Part shown: positions 10,871-19,509 of the stretch, piece by piece
Layout of the letters: every line of letters starts with the position of its first letter
How positions within the stretch are numbered: position 1 is the first letter of the stretch
From: an uncultured Pelagibacteraceae bacterium
Lineage (GTDB): Bacteria > Pseudomonadota > Alphaproteobacteria > Pelagibacterales > Pelagibacteraceae
Direction of reading: 5' to 3'
Assembly (NCBI GenBank): GCA_902566925.1
Contig: CACFKO010000001.1
Span: 1 to 64,000, forward strand
DNA length: 64,000 nt
Program-made: the position numbers and the translations under genes
The notes under the pieces: generated by a model
What the model saw: the letters and a program-made list of their open reading frames with translations, nothing else
Told to the model about the DNA's origin: nothing
Database searches by the model: none

Positions 10871-11635
10871 TTAAAATTTATCTTTTAAATTCCTTAGTTT
10901 TGTAAAAACTTCCAGTTTGGAGCTATTCTCCATTTTAAGCCTGCTTTTAATTTTTTCATTATCACACCTTAAAAATATATTAGTTTCAATTTCTTCACCC
11001 AGAGCTATAGGTAGTGTAGGTAATTTTTTTTGAATTTTATTTTTTACATCCTCAATTCTATTTCTAAGCCTTACATTCTCTTTATCAATACTTACACAAA
11101 ATTCTCCATTTTTTTCTGTATATTCATGGCCGCAGTATATAATGGTATTTTTTGGTAAGTTTTTAATTTTTTCTAACGATTGAAACATCTGTTTAAATGT
11201 TCCTTCAAAAATTCTTCCACATCCAAGAGAAAATAAAGTATCACCTGTAAATATTACATTGGCTTTTGCAGAGTAGAAAGCAATATGGCCGAGCGTATGA
11301 CCAGGTATATGTATAATTTTAAAATCAGTTTCTCCAAACAAGAACTGATCTCCATCATTTTTTTTTATATCTAGACCAGGAATTTTTTTTTCATCATAGG
11401 AAGAGCAAATAATTTTTGAATTGTATTTTTTTTTTAGTTCTATATTCCCTCCAACGTGATCATTATGATGGTGGGTATTTAAAATAAAATCCAATTTTTT
11501 ATAAGTTTTTTTAATTTCTATATCCACTGTTCTAAATTCAGAAGGATCAACTACTCCTACTAAATTCGTTTTTTTATCTTTAATTAGATAACTATAGTTA
11601 TCTGATAGACAATTTATAATTGTAACTTCCAACAT
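10871..11635 (-). CDS. gloB: Hydroxyacylglutathione hydrolase (glyoxalase II), metallo-beta-lactamase fold
   Basis: It hydrolyses S-lactoylglutathione to lactate and glutathione, the second step of methylglyoxal detoxification. The metal-binding motif THHHNDHVGG is near residue 54. Further ligands are visible in HIPGHTLGH, FTGDTLFSLGCGR and YCGHEYTE. The 254 residues match the family, including the C-terminal helical domain. The start directly follows the metW stop, so it is the third gene of the metX-metW transcript. Confidence 0.93.
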   Translation of the reverse strand: MLEVTIINCLSDNYSYLIKDKKTNLVGVVDPSEFRTVDIEIKKTYKKLDFILNTHHHNDHVGGNIELKKKYNSKIICSSYDEKKIPGLDIKKNDGDQFLFGETDFKIIHIPGHTLGHIAFYSAKANVIFTGDTLFSLGCGRIFEGTFKQMFQSLEKIKNLPKNTIIYCGHEYTEKNGEFCVSIDKENVRLRNRIEDVKNKIQKKLPTLPIALGEEIETNIFLRCDNEKIKSRLKMENSSKLEVFTKLRNLKDKF

Positions 11636-12229
11636 CTAGCTTAACAAAAATATTCCTAGTTTAGAAAATAGATTTTTTATTTCAAGATTACTTTTTTTAA
11701 TTTCAGATGTTTTATCTTCATTAACACCTATTGCTCTTTTAATTTTAATATTTTTTTCTAAACAAAAATGAAATAAATCTTTAATTGTACACATATGAAG
11801 GTTAGGAGTATTATACCATCTATTTGGCAAAGTTTTTGTAATTGGCATTTTTCCAAAAAATAATAAACTTGTTCTTACTTTCCAATAACCAAAATTAGGT
11901 ATTGATATAATTACTGATTTTCCAATTCTTAACAAATCATTCAAAACTTTTTCTGGATTATAAAATGCTTGAAGTGTTTGACTCAAAATTACAAAATCAA
12001 AAGACTGACTTGGAAATTGACCCAACTCTGTCTCTGCATTTCCCTCTATAACTGAAAGACCTTTATAAATACACTTTTTAACATTTTCCTCAATAAGTTC
12101 TAAGCCACGCGCTTCTATATTTTTTTCTTTAATCAGAAGGTTCATCAAAGATCCATCTCCACAGCCAACGTCTAGTACCCTTACGTTTTTGGGTAACAAA
12201 TCTGCAATTACTTTAAATTCTTTTTTCAT
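11636..12229 (-). CDS. metW: Methionine biosynthesis protein MetW, methyltransferase-like
   Basis: This is a Rossmann-fold protein that acts with MetX in homoserine acyl transfer; its own catalytic role is unclear in the family. VRVLDVGCGDGSLMNLL is the SAM-binding motif I, and GNAETELGQFP, VILSQTLQAFYNPE and SIPNFGYWKVR are MetW signatures. The 197 residues match. Its ATG overlaps the metX stop by four bases, so the two are translationally coupled, as is usual in Proteobacteria. Confidence 0.95.
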   Translation of the reverse strand: MKKEFKVIADLLPKNVRVLDVGCGDGSLMNLLIKEKNIEARGLELIEENVKKCIYKGLSVIEGNAETELGQFPSQSFDFVILSQTLQAFYNPEKVLNDLLRIGKSVIISIPNFGYWKVRTSLLFFGKMPITKTLPNRWYNTPNLHMCTIKDLFHFCLEKNIKIKRAIGVNEDKTSEIKKSNLEIKNLFSKLGIFLLS

Positions 12230-13353
12230 TTTTTAAATTTAACATGCATTGAGTCTATAAATCCTTTTAAAGTTTTCAAAAACTCTGGCTCATTTACTAA
12301 AAAAGAATCATGGCCTTTATCAGTTTTAATTTCAGCGAAGGAAACATCGGCTCCTGCTGAATTAAGAGCAATAACAATATCTTTATTTTCCTTTGTTGTG
12401 TAAAGCCAGTCAGAGGAGAAAGAAATTACTAAAAATTTTGTTTTTTGATTTTTAAAAGCCTCAACAAGACCTTCTTTGAATTGTTTAGATAAGTCAAAAT
12501 AATCCATTGCTCTAGTGATATATAAAACAGAATTTGCATCAAATCTTTCTACAAATGTATAACCCTGATGCCTTAAATAACTTTCAACCTGAAAATCTGC
12601 ATCAAAACTAAATTCGTAATCAGCTTTTTCCTGAAGTTTTCTTCCAAATTTTTCCTGCATTCCTTTTTCAGATAAATAACTGATATGACCTACCATTCTA
12701 GCAACAGCTAATCCATTTTTAGGCTGGGTATTTTTTTTTAAATATTTTCCCTTATCCCAAACAGGATCTGCCATAATAGCTTGCCTAGCCAACTCATTAA
12801 GAGCAATATTTTGAGCACTATGACTTGTGCTGCAAGCAATTGGGATTGCTGAAAAAGTCCTATTTGGAAATGTTGTACAAAATTGAAGCAACTGCATTCC
12901 CCCCATAGAACCACCTGTGGCACAAAGAAGTTTATCCACTCCTAAATGATCTAAAAGAGTCTCTTGTGCTTTAACCATATCTCTTATTGTTATAACTGGA
13001 AAATTTAATCCAAAGGGTTCATTTGTTTTTTTATCTATTTCTTTAGGACCCCATGAACCCATACATCCACCAATTACATTTGCACAAATCACAAAATATT
13101 TATTAGTATCAATAGCTTTACCAGGACCAACAGCTGTTGCCCACCAACCTTCTTTTTTTGTTATTGGATTTACTCCACTAACAAATTGATCACCTGTAAG
13201 TGCATGAAAAACTAAAATAGCATTATCTTTAGATTCATTTAGTTTTCCGTAAGTCTCATATGCCAATGAAAAATCACTAACAGTTTGTTTGCAGTCTAGC
13301 AAAAGAGGTTTTGATATGTTTATTTTTTTAATATTTTTCAATTTATCACTCAT
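12226..13353 (-). CDS. metX: Homoserine O-acetyltransferase
   Basis: It activates homoserine for sulfhydrylation in methionine synthesis (alpha/beta hydrolase fold). Catalytic Ser lies in TGGSMGGMQ, with Asp in SSDWLYTT and His in KGHDSFLVNEPEF. ALTGDQFVSG and GPGKAIDTNKYFVICANVIGG are family motifs. The ATG at 13353 (MSDKLKN) is chosen. A TTG ten codons upstream would place the terminator hairpin and its T-run inside the coding sequence, giving residues without homology. Expression is likely controlled by the SAM-II-like riboswitch directly upstream. Confidence 0.95.
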   Translation of the reverse strand: MSDKLKNIKKINISKPLLLDCKQTVSDFSLAYETYGKLNESKDNAILVFHALTGDQFVSGVNPITKKEGWWATAVGPGKAIDTNKYFVICANVIGGCMGSWGPKEIDKKTNEPFGLNFPVITIRDMVKAQETLLDHLGVDKLLCATGGSMGGMQLLQFCTTFPNRTFSAIPIACSTSHSAQNIALNELARQAIMADPVWDKGKYLKKNTQPKNGLAVARMVGHISYLSEKGMQEKFGRKLQEKADYEFSFDADFQVESYLRHQGYTFVERFDANSVLYITRAMDYFDLSKQFKEGLVEAFKNQKTKFLVISFSSDWLYTTKENKDIVIALNSAGADVSFAEIKTDKGHDSFLVNEPEFLKTLKGFIDSMHVKFKK

Positions 13354-13355
13354 AT

Positions 13356-13381
13356 AAAAAAAAAGCCCAGCTAGACTGGGC
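13356..13381 (-). terminator. Intrinsic terminator forming the riboswitch expression platform before metX
   Basis: On the minus strand GCCCAG (13381-13376), loop TCTAG and CTGGGC (13370-13365) form a 6-bp GC-rich stem, followed by nine T. The T-run ends two bases before the metX ATG. No Shine-Dalgarno sequence fits between. Because it lies just downstream of the SAM-II-like aptamer, it is read as the switchable terminator of that riboswitch. Confidence 0.85.
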
Positions 13382-13387
13382 AAAAGA

Positions 13388-13438
13388 CCCTGTTTAGCTG
13401 CATTTACTTGGCGCTCGCAATTCGGTTAAATCAGCGCT
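13388..13438 (-). ncRNA. SAM-II riboswitch aptamer upstream of metX
   Basis: Read on the minus strand, the segment closely matches the SAM-II consensus as I recall it from metX leaders of marine bacteria. Stem P1 is GCGCT (13437-13433) with AGCGC (13415-13411). The loop begins TGATTTAACC, and the 3' part holds AAATG, GCTAAA (13398-13393) and a closing GGG (13390-13388) that would pair into the pseudoknot. SAM binding would favour the downstream terminator and shut off metX-metW-gloB when methionine is plentiful. Confidence 0.9.
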
Positions 13439-13443
13439 AGGCA

Positions 13444-13472
13444 TGTATACTAAATCGCCACAAACATGTCAA
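13444..13472 (-). promoter_or_regulatory. Sigma70-type promoter of the metX riboswitch operon
   Basis: On the minus strand a perfect TTGACA (13472-13467) is followed after 17 bases by TATACA (13449-13444). The predicted start falls at about 13437, just where the aptamer begins, so the transcript would open directly into stem P1. Confidence 0.8.
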
Positions 13473-13540
13473 TTTATTCAAATAAATTTATTTAGATTAT
13501 ACAAATCGTTTCGCTTTTAATATAAGACATCTAAAATATT

Positions 13541-14623
13541 ATGAAATTACCTAAACCTAGAAAGATTATTGCAGAAAAGTATGTCGCTGGATTAAGCTTG
13601 TTTAAGAGCGTGAGAAGTCCAATCAAATTGTCGGCGAATGAATCTGCATTAGGGCCAAGTCCTAAGGCAGTAAAATCCTATAATTCTATTGGAAAGGGAT
13701 TTTTAAGATATCCAGATTCAGACGGAACTTTTTTCAGAAAAGTTTTAGCCAAAAAATTTCATTTAGATAAAAACAGAATTATTCTTGGTTCAGGATCTGA
13801 TCAAATATTTGAATTAGTTTGTAAGCTTTTTTTAAACAAAGGAGACGAGGTTGTTGTTACACAGTACAGTTTTATAATTTATAGAATTTATAGCAGAATG
13901 TGTGGTGCAAATGTAAAGTTTGCCAAAGAAGAAAACTTTACACCATCTGTGAAATCAATATTGGATTGTGTTAATAGAAAAACCAAAATCGTTTTTTTGG
14001 CAAATCCAAATAATCCCACAGGAACATATTTGGATAGAAAAGAGATGTTAGAATTAAGAAAAAAACTAAGAAGCGATATTTTGCTGGTCGTAGATGATGC
14101 ATACTGTGAATTTATAGAAGACCCTAAATTTGCCTCTGGAATTGAATTATTTTCAAAATCGAAAAATGTTTTAATAACAAGAACATTTTCAAAAATATAT
14201 GGTTTGGCAGGATTAAGAATAGGATGGGGTTATTCTTCAAATGCAATTATCAAAAAATTGTATGAAATTAAACCTCCATTTAATGTTAGCAGACCAGCTT
14301 TGTTTGCTGCCACACAAGCTGTACAAGATACTGGTTGGCTCAACAAAGCCGTTAAACATAACAATTACTGGTCTGAAAAAATATTTGATGTGATAAATGA
14401 AATTGGTATTGCTACCAACAAAACAAACGTTAATTTTTTTCTTTTAAATTTTGATTTTGTTAACAAATCATCATCCCAGGTATTTAACAAATTAGCTAAT
14501 TCAGGAATTCTAGTAAGACAAATGGATGTTTACAGTATCAAAAATTCATTGAGAGTAACAATAGGGAAAAGCTTTGAAAATAAAAAACTTATTTTAACAT
14601 TAAGGAAAATTTTTCATGTTTGA
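13541..14623 (+). CDS. hisC: Histidinol-phosphate aminotransferase family (HisC)
   Basis: This is a PLP-dependent class II-fold aminotransferase that converts imidazole-acetol phosphate to histidinol phosphate; many HisC proteins also transaminate aromatic keto acids. KLSANESALGPSPKA opens the fold, NPNNPTGTY and VVDDAYCEF contact the cofactor, and the PLP Lys lies in RTFSKIYGLAGLRIGWG. The 360 residues match. It overlaps tyrC by 8 bases, so a role in tyrosine and phenylalanine synthesis is likely alongside or instead of histidine. Confidence 0.92.
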   Translation: MKLPKPRKIIAEKYVAGLSLFKSVRSPIKLSANESALGPSPKAVKSYNSIGKGFLRYPDSDGTFFRKVLAKKFHLDKNRIILGSGSDQIFELVCKLFLNKGDEVVVTQYSFIIYRIYSRMCGANVKFAKEENFTPSVKSILDCVNRKTKIVFLANPNNPTGTYLDRKEMLELRKKLRSDILLVVDDAYCEFIEDPKFASGIELFSKSKNVLITRTFSKIYGLAGLRIGWGYSSNAIIKKLYEIKPPFNVSRPALFAATQAVQDTGWLNKAVKHNNYWSEKIFDVINEIGIATNKTNVNFFLLNFDFVNKSSSQVFNKLANSGILVRQMDVYSIKNSLRVTIGKSFENKKLILTLRKIFHV

Positions 14624-15515
14624 ACAAGTATCAATTATTGGTTGCGGTTTAATTGGCTCTTCTATCTTTAGAGCTTTAAAAAAAACTAATTTAGTTAAAA
14701 AAATCATTACTTTTGATAATGATAAATCTGTTAGCGAAATTATAGAAAAAGAGAATCTTTCAGATAAAATAGTCTCAAATCCAAAAGAAGCAGTAAATAA
14801 TTCTGATATAGTTTTAATATCAACCCCTTTAAGTAAATTTGAGTCAGCAATTAATTCAATCAAGGACCATCTCAAGTCTGGATCAATTTTAACCGATACA
14901 AGCTCAGTTAAAAAAGGTCCAAATGAAATAGTTAAAAAAATTAAATTAAATAATATTTCATGGATACCAAGCCACCCAGTTGCCGGAACAGAAAAAAGTG
15001 GACCAATGGCAGGTTTTTCAGAGTTATTTAAAAATAGATGGACGATATTATCTCCCGAACCCAATATAAAAAAAGAAGATATAAAAAAAATCATTGATCT
15101 TTGGGAGTCAATGGGAAGTAAAGTAAAAATAATGTCCCCAACAGAACATGATCAAATCTTGTCTCTCACAAGCCATCTACCTCACGTAATCGCTTATAAC
15201 ATTGTTAAAACTTCAATGAGCAATGGAGATAAACAAAAAAATGATATTATAAGATATAGCGCTGGTGGCTTAAGAGATTTTACTCGTATTGCAGCATCAG
15301 ACCCAATAATGTGGAAAGATATATTCATTGATAACAGTGAGTTGATAATTGATGCCATCGATGATTTTATTAAAAATTTAACAGAATTTAAAAATAATAT
15401 TAAAGAAAAGGATAGTAAAAAACTTCTAGATATATTTGCAAAATCTAAAGAATTTAGGAAAGCAGTTATTAAGGCGGGCCAGGACACTGATAAACCAGAT
15501 TTTGGAAGAAAATAA
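14616..15515 (+). CDS. tyrC: Prephenate/arogenate dehydrogenase family protein
   Basis: This is the NAD(P)-dependent oxidative decarboxylation step of tyrosine synthesis. The N-terminal Rossmann motif is VSIIGCGLIGSSIFRAL. SHPVAGTEKSGPMAG, LTSHLPHVIAY and SAGGLRDFTRIAASDP are diagnostic of the family. The 299 residues match monofunctional cyclohexadienyl dehydrogenases. It starts inside the end of hisC, and its stop touches the stop of convergent plsC with no visible terminator. Confidence 0.93.
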   Translation: MFEQVSIIGCGLIGSSIFRALKKTNLVKKIITFDNDKSVSEIIEKENLSDKIVSNPKEAVNNSDIVLISTPLSKFESAINSIKDHLKSGSILTDTSSVKKGPNEIVKKIKLNNISWIPSHPVAGTEKSGPMAGFSELFKNRWTILSPEPNIKKEDIKKIIDLWESMGSKVKIMSPTEHDQILSLTSHLPHVIAYNIVKTSMSNGDKQKNDIIRYSAGGLRDFTRIAASDPIMWKDIFIDNSELIIDAIDDFIKNLTEFKNNIKEKDSKKLLDIFAKSKEFRKAVIKAGQDTDKPDFGRK

Positions 15516-16223
15516 TTAGTTTATCAAATCAATTTCTTTATAAATATTATTTTGTAGTTTTTCTATAAATATTTCTTTTTCTAAACCAGGATTAATAGGA
15601 TTTAAAAAAGATATAACTATATTCCCAGGGTACTTATTAAAACTGTTTTTAGGCCAAACTTTTCCTGTATTCAAAGCTACAGGTACGCATGGTAATTTCA
15701 AGGCTTCATAGATTCTGCCTACACCTTTTTTAAAAGGAACACGTTCTTTATAACCAATTCTGGTACCTTGTGGAAAAATTAAAATAGGTCTTTTTGTTTC
15801 ATTAGTTTTATTCAAAATTCTATCAAAAAAATTTAAATTTTCCTTTGTTGCAGTATCTCTTACTATTTCTACTGCTCCAATTTTTTTTAAACACCAACCA
15901 AAAACAGGAATTTTAATTAACTCCTTTTTCAATATAAAAATAGGACCTGGAATTACAACTTGTAAAGCAAACGTTTCAAACATTGATTGGTGGGCAGATG
16001 CCACAAAATACTTTTCATGTTTTTTTAAATTTTCCAAACCTCTAAATTCTATTTTGGAATTATTGAAAAATTTAAGTACAAAAATTACGTACTTTGATAA
16101 GATTTTTCCAGCACAAATCATATGTATATCCTTTAAAATAAGTAATGGTATGGATATTAAACAAGCTATTATTATCCCCATGTACAGAAAAAAATTAAAA
16201 AATAGTGATCTTAAAAATATCAT
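15516..16223 (-). CDS. plsC: 1-acyl-sn-glycerol-3-phosphate acyltransferase
   Basis: This is an inner membrane enzyme that adds the second acyl chain to make phosphatidic acid. A hydrophobic N-terminal segment covers residues 7-28. The acyltransferase motif I reads SAHQSMFETFAL, with Glu where many members have Asp, a variant also known in the family. Motif III FPQGTRIGYKE and motif IV VPVALNTGKVWP are present. The 235 residues match. It starts three bases after lysA and may share its transcript. Confidence 0.93.
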   Translation of the reverse strand: MIFLRSLFFNFFLYMGIIIACLISIPLLILKDIHMICAGKILSKYVIFVLKFFNNSKIEFRGLENLKKHEKYFVASAHQSMFETFALQVVIPGPIFILKKELIKIPVFGWCLKKIGAVEIVRDTATKENLNFFDRILNKTNETKRPILIFPQGTRIGYKERVPFKKGVGRIYEALKLPCVPVALNTGKVWPKNSFNKYPGNIVISFLNPINPGLEKEIFIEKLQNNIYKEIDLIN

Positions 16224-16226
16224 TTA

Positions 16227-17447
16227 TTAGATGATCTCAGAAATTTTTTGTCTTTTTCTAATAATTCTAACCTTTCCTCTTTTCAAGAGTATTTCTGATA
16301 CCAGAGGTCTAGTGTTGTAATTAGATGAAAGAGTTGAACCGTAAGCTCCAACATTTGTTATAGCAACTAGACCATTTTCACTAACAGAGGAAAAATTCCT
16401 ATATTTTAAAAACGTATCTGTACTTTCACAAATAGGTCCAACAAACTCTACATTTCCATTAATTCTGTTTTTTGATTTTAAAACAGGAATAATGTTGTGT
16501 TTTGCATTATACAAAGCTGGTCTCATAAAATCATTCATACCCGCATCAATAATCACAAAGTGTTTTTTACTATTTTTTTTAATAAAAATGATTTTCGAAA
16601 TTAGAGTACCTGCATTACCTACAATAAATCTTCCTGGTTCGAAAATTATTTTACAATTTAATTTTTTTTGAAAATTTTTAACTAAACTTGAGTAATTTTT
16701 CATATTAATTTTCTTATCTTTGTTTTGATACGGAATTCCAAATCCTCCTCCTAAATCAACATATTCAAAATTGATTTTACTTGATTTAATTATTCTGTAT
16801 AAAAAACTTAAAGTTTTTTTGTACGGCCCAACGGATGTTATTTGGCTACCAATATGAACACTTATTGCTTTTATTTTTAAATTTTTAAATTTTTTGGAAT
16901 TTTTGCATAATTTTAAAAAATCTGACTTAGGCAAGCCGAATTTGCTATCTATTTTGCCAGTCGAAATTTTAGAAATAGTTTTAGCGTCTATACCAGGATT
17001 TATTCTTATTCCTATAGAGGTCACACGTTTCATTTTTTTTGATATTTTGTCGATTAATTTAGCTTCATTTTCTGACTCAATATTAATCAACAAAACTCTT
17101 TTTTTAATTGCCAGTTTAAGTTCACTTTCTGTTTTCCCAACACCAGAAAAAACTATTTTACTTGCTTTAATTTTAGCCTTTAAAGCTTTCAGAAGCTCCC
17201 CTTCGGAAACCACATCTGCGCCTGATCCCAATTTTGCTAATTCAGATATAAGAGATACATTTGAATTAGATTTAACAGAAAAACAAATTAATGGATTTAT
17301 TCTTTTAAAATAATTATAAAAAGTTTTAAAATTGTTATCAATTTTCTTATAAGAGTACACATAGAATGGCGTAATATTGTTTTTAGCAATTCTTTGAATA
17401 GAAGTATTATCTACATGCAGGTTTTGACCTTTGTAATTTAGACTCAT
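16227..17447 (-). CDS. lysA: Diaminopimelate decarboxylase
   Basis: This is the last step of lysine synthesis, a PLP enzyme decarboxylating meso-diaminopimelate. The PLP Lys is in ICFSVKSNSNVSLI, the Gly-rich phosphate site is YVDLGGGFGIPY, and the partner-subunit Cys lies in GPICESTDTFLK. The 406 residues match. It follows the small lipoprotein gene by four bases in the conserved argH-lptM-lysA order. Confidence 0.96.
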   Translation of the reverse strand: MSLNYKGQNLHVDNTSIQRIAKNNITPFYVYSYKKIDNNFKTFYNYFKRINPLICFSVKSNSNVSLISELAKLGSGADVVSEGELLKALKAKIKASKIVFSGVGKTESELKLAIKKRVLLINIESENEAKLIDKISKKMKRVTSIGIRINPGIDAKTISKISTGKIDSKFGLPKSDFLKLCKNSKKFKNLKIKAISVHIGSQITSVGPYKKTLSFLYRIIKSSKINFEYVDLGGGFGIPYQNKDKKINMKNYSSLVKNFQKKLNCKIIFEPGRFIVGNAGTLISKIIFIKKNSKKHFVIIDAGMNDFMRPALYNAKHNIIPVLKSKNRINGNVEFVGPICESTDTFLKYRNFSSVSENGLVAITNVGAYGSTLSSNYNTRPLVSEILLKRGKVRIIRKRQKISEII

Positions 17448-17451
17448 AGTT

Positions 17452-17568
17452 TTATAAATTAATAACAGTTTTTTTTTCTATTTTCATTCCTTGATGTTCT
17501 GGGCTTGATTTTCTTCCACAGCCAAATACAATTATACAAATTAATGAAATAAATAGTATTTTTTTCAT
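17452..17568 (-). CDS. lptM: Small lipoprotein, LptM/LppL-like (38 residues)
   Basis: This small gene opens MKKILFISLICIIVFGCGRK. That is a lipoprotein signal peptide whose lipobox ends FGC with Cys17 as lipidation site, and a short polar tail follows. In the related alphaproteobacterial position, between argH and lysA, a small lipoprotein is usual. The E. coli relative LptM (YifL) assists maturation of the LPS translocon LptD. The ATG overlaps the argH stop as ATGA, and lysA begins four bases after its stop. The function is inferred from position and signal only. Confidence 0.8.
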   Translation of the reverse strand: MKKILFISLICIIVFGCGRKSSPEHQGMKIEKKTVINL

Positions 17569-18953
17569 TTTATATTGTTTTTATGTTTTCTTATCATTTT
17601 TTTTACATTCTTAGTTGCTGTACCACCAAACGATGTTTTAGAATTCATGGAATTAACAATATCAAATATTTTTGGTATATCGATTTCAACTTTTTTAATA
17701 AATTTATTTATTTCATTAATAGAAAGTTGATCCAATCTTACTTTTTTTCTTTCAGCATAATTAACTAATTTTGATGAAATAGCATAACCTTCTCTAAAGG
17801 GAAGTTTTTTTATTTTTGTAAGATAATCAGCAAAATCAGTAGCAGTTGTATATCCTTTTTGTGCCATACTTTTCATATTATTTTTTTTAGTATTTAAATT
17901 CTCCATCAACTCAATGGACATTGATAAACTATCTTTTAATGTGTCATAGCTATCAAAAACTAATTCTTTATCGTCTTGTAGGTCTTTGTAATAAGAAATT
18001 GGAAGTCCCTTCATGATTGTTAACATTGAATTTAGATTTCCATAATTTATTGCAGTTCTGCCTCTTATTAATTCTGCAGGATCTGGATTTTTTTTCTGAG
18101 GCATTATTGAAGAGCCTGTTAGAACTTTATCTGTAAATTCTAAAAAACTAAACGCTTCAGAATTAAAAATTATGAAATCTTCAGCCAGTCTTGATAAATG
18201 CATAGCACAAGTTGCGGCAGCAAATAAAAAATCAATTGCAAAATCTCTATCTGATACGGAGTCAATAGAATTATTAGTTGGTTTTTTAAAACCAAGTTTT
18301 TTTGCTGTAAATTTTCTGTCTATATTAAACGATGTGCCAGCAAGAGCAGCAGATCCCAAAGGACATTCATCTATTAATTCAATGTTATTTATAAATCTTT
18401 TTTTATCTCTATTTAGCATTTCAATATATGCAAGCAAATAATGTGCAAAAGAAATTGGTTGTGCATTCTTTAGATGAGTAAAGCCAGGCATTACGGTATC
18501 AATATTTTTTGATGCTTTCTTCAAAATAGATTTCATTAAAGAAGTTAATGTTTTATTAATATCTAGTGAAGCATTCTTCACCCATATTTTAAAATCAGTT
18601 ACAACTTGATCATTTCTTGATCTGGCAGTATGCAAATATCCCGCAGACTCACCAATTATTTGAAATAATCTTTTTTCGATATTTTGATGAATGTCTTCAA
18701 ATTTTTCTCTAAATTTAAATTTGTTTTTGTCAATTTCTTTTTTTATTTTTTTAAGTCCATTAATTATTTTTTTTCCATCTTTTTTAGGAATAATTCTTTG
18801 TTTAATAAGCATCTGCGTGTGGACAATCGACGCATGGATATCTTCGTTGTACAGTCTTTTATCAATATTAATCGACGAGCCAATTCTTTGAAAATTTTTA
18901 GAATTAACTTTACCGAATCTATGCGACCAAACAGTTTTATTTTTATTTCTCAT
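17565..18953 (-). CDS. argH: Argininosuccinate lyase
   Basis: This is the final step of arginine synthesis, cleaving argininosuccinate to arginine and fumarate. The superfamily signature GSSIMPQKKNPDPAE is complete. TARSRNDQVVTDFKIW and GFTHLKNAQPISFAHYLLAY hold catalytic residues. The 462 residues match. It is first of a minus-strand run argH-lptM-lysA-plsC, and is divergent from the tlpA-like gene with only 27 bases between the two starts. Confidence 0.97.
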   Translation of the reverse strand: MRNKNKTVWSHRFGKVNSKNFQRIGSSINIDKRLYNEDIHASIVHTQMLIKQRIIPKKDGKKIINGLKKIKKEIDKNKFKFREKFEDIHQNIEKRLFQIIGESAGYLHTARSRNDQVVTDFKIWVKNASLDINKTLTSLMKSILKKASKNIDTVMPGFTHLKNAQPISFAHYLLAYIEMLNRDKKRFINNIELIDECPLGSAALAGTSFNIDRKFTAKKLGFKKPTNNSIDSVSDRDFAIDFLFAAATCAMHLSRLAEDFIIFNSEAFSFLEFTDKVLTGSSIMPQKKNPDPAELIRGRTAINYGNLNSMLTIMKGLPISYYKDLQDDKELVFDSYDTLKDSLSMSIELMENLNTKKNNMKSMAQKGYTTATDFADYLTKIKKLPFREGYAISSKLVNYAERKKVRLDQLSINEINKFIKKVEIDIPKIFDIVNSMNSKTSFGGTATKNVKKMIRKHKNNIK

Positions 18954-18980
18954 TTTCTATGTTAAACCTATTCTAAATAT

Positions 18981-19496
18981 ATGAATATTTTAAGGTTCCT
19001 ATTATTATTTATTTTTTTCAATTTCAATTTTTTAATTGCAGCCGAACCTTTACCATTCAATAATATAGTTCTTCACAAAAATCCATTACAAGTTTCACAA
19101 GTAAAATTAAAGGATTTTTACTTAAAAGATGTCGAGCTTAATAAAAATGATGGCAAGATTAAGATACTTAATTTTTGGGCCACCTGGTGTGCACCTTGTA
19201 AAAAGGAAATGCCGGGTTTGGATAATTTGAGCACCAAATATCCAGATATTCAAATATTCCCAATAAATGTTGATAAGCCTAATCAAAAAAAAACAAAGAA
19301 ATTTTTTAAAGATGTAAATATAAAAAATCTATCAATATATTTTGATTCTGAATTTAAATTGATTAAACTATTTAAATTGAGAGGCGTGCCTACTACAATT
19401 TTACTAAACAAAGAAGGCAATGAGTTTGCAAGAATTGTTGGAGAGATAGATTTTTATGATAAAAAATTTATGGAATGGCTAAACCAATTCATTTAA
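18981..19496 (+). CDS. tlpA: TlpA-like periplasmic thioredoxin
   Basis: This is a membrane-anchored or secreted thiol-disulfide reductase facing the periplasm, in a family linked to cytochrome maturation and copper delivery to oxidases. A hydrophobic signal or anchor covers residues 1-21. The active site WATWCAPCKKEMPGL has a CxxC pair, and the cis-Pro loop is RGVPTTILL. The 171 residues match. A tlpA gene divergent from argH is common in alphaproteobacteria, which supports the identity. Confidence 0.88.
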   Translation: MNILRFLLLFIFFNFNFLIAAEPLPFNNIVLHKNPLQVSQVKLKDFYLKDVELNKNDGKIKILNFWATWCAPCKKEMPGLDNLSTKYPDIQIFPINVDKPNQKKTKKFFKDVNIKNLSIYFDSEFKLIKLFKLRGVPTTILLNKEGNEFARIVGEIDFYDKKFMEWLNQFI

Positions 19497-19509
19497 TCTT
19501 TAACTTGAT

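Noticed and set aside
13354..13383. Ten-codon N-terminal extension of metX from a TTG
   Set aside because: The codons are the terminator hairpin and T-run of the riboswitch; MetX family proteins start near the ATG at 13353.
15950..16010. plsC motif I with Glu instead of Asp (HQSMFE)
   Set aside because: Considered as a missing catalytic residue, but HX4E variants are known in this acyltransferase branch and all other motifs are intact.
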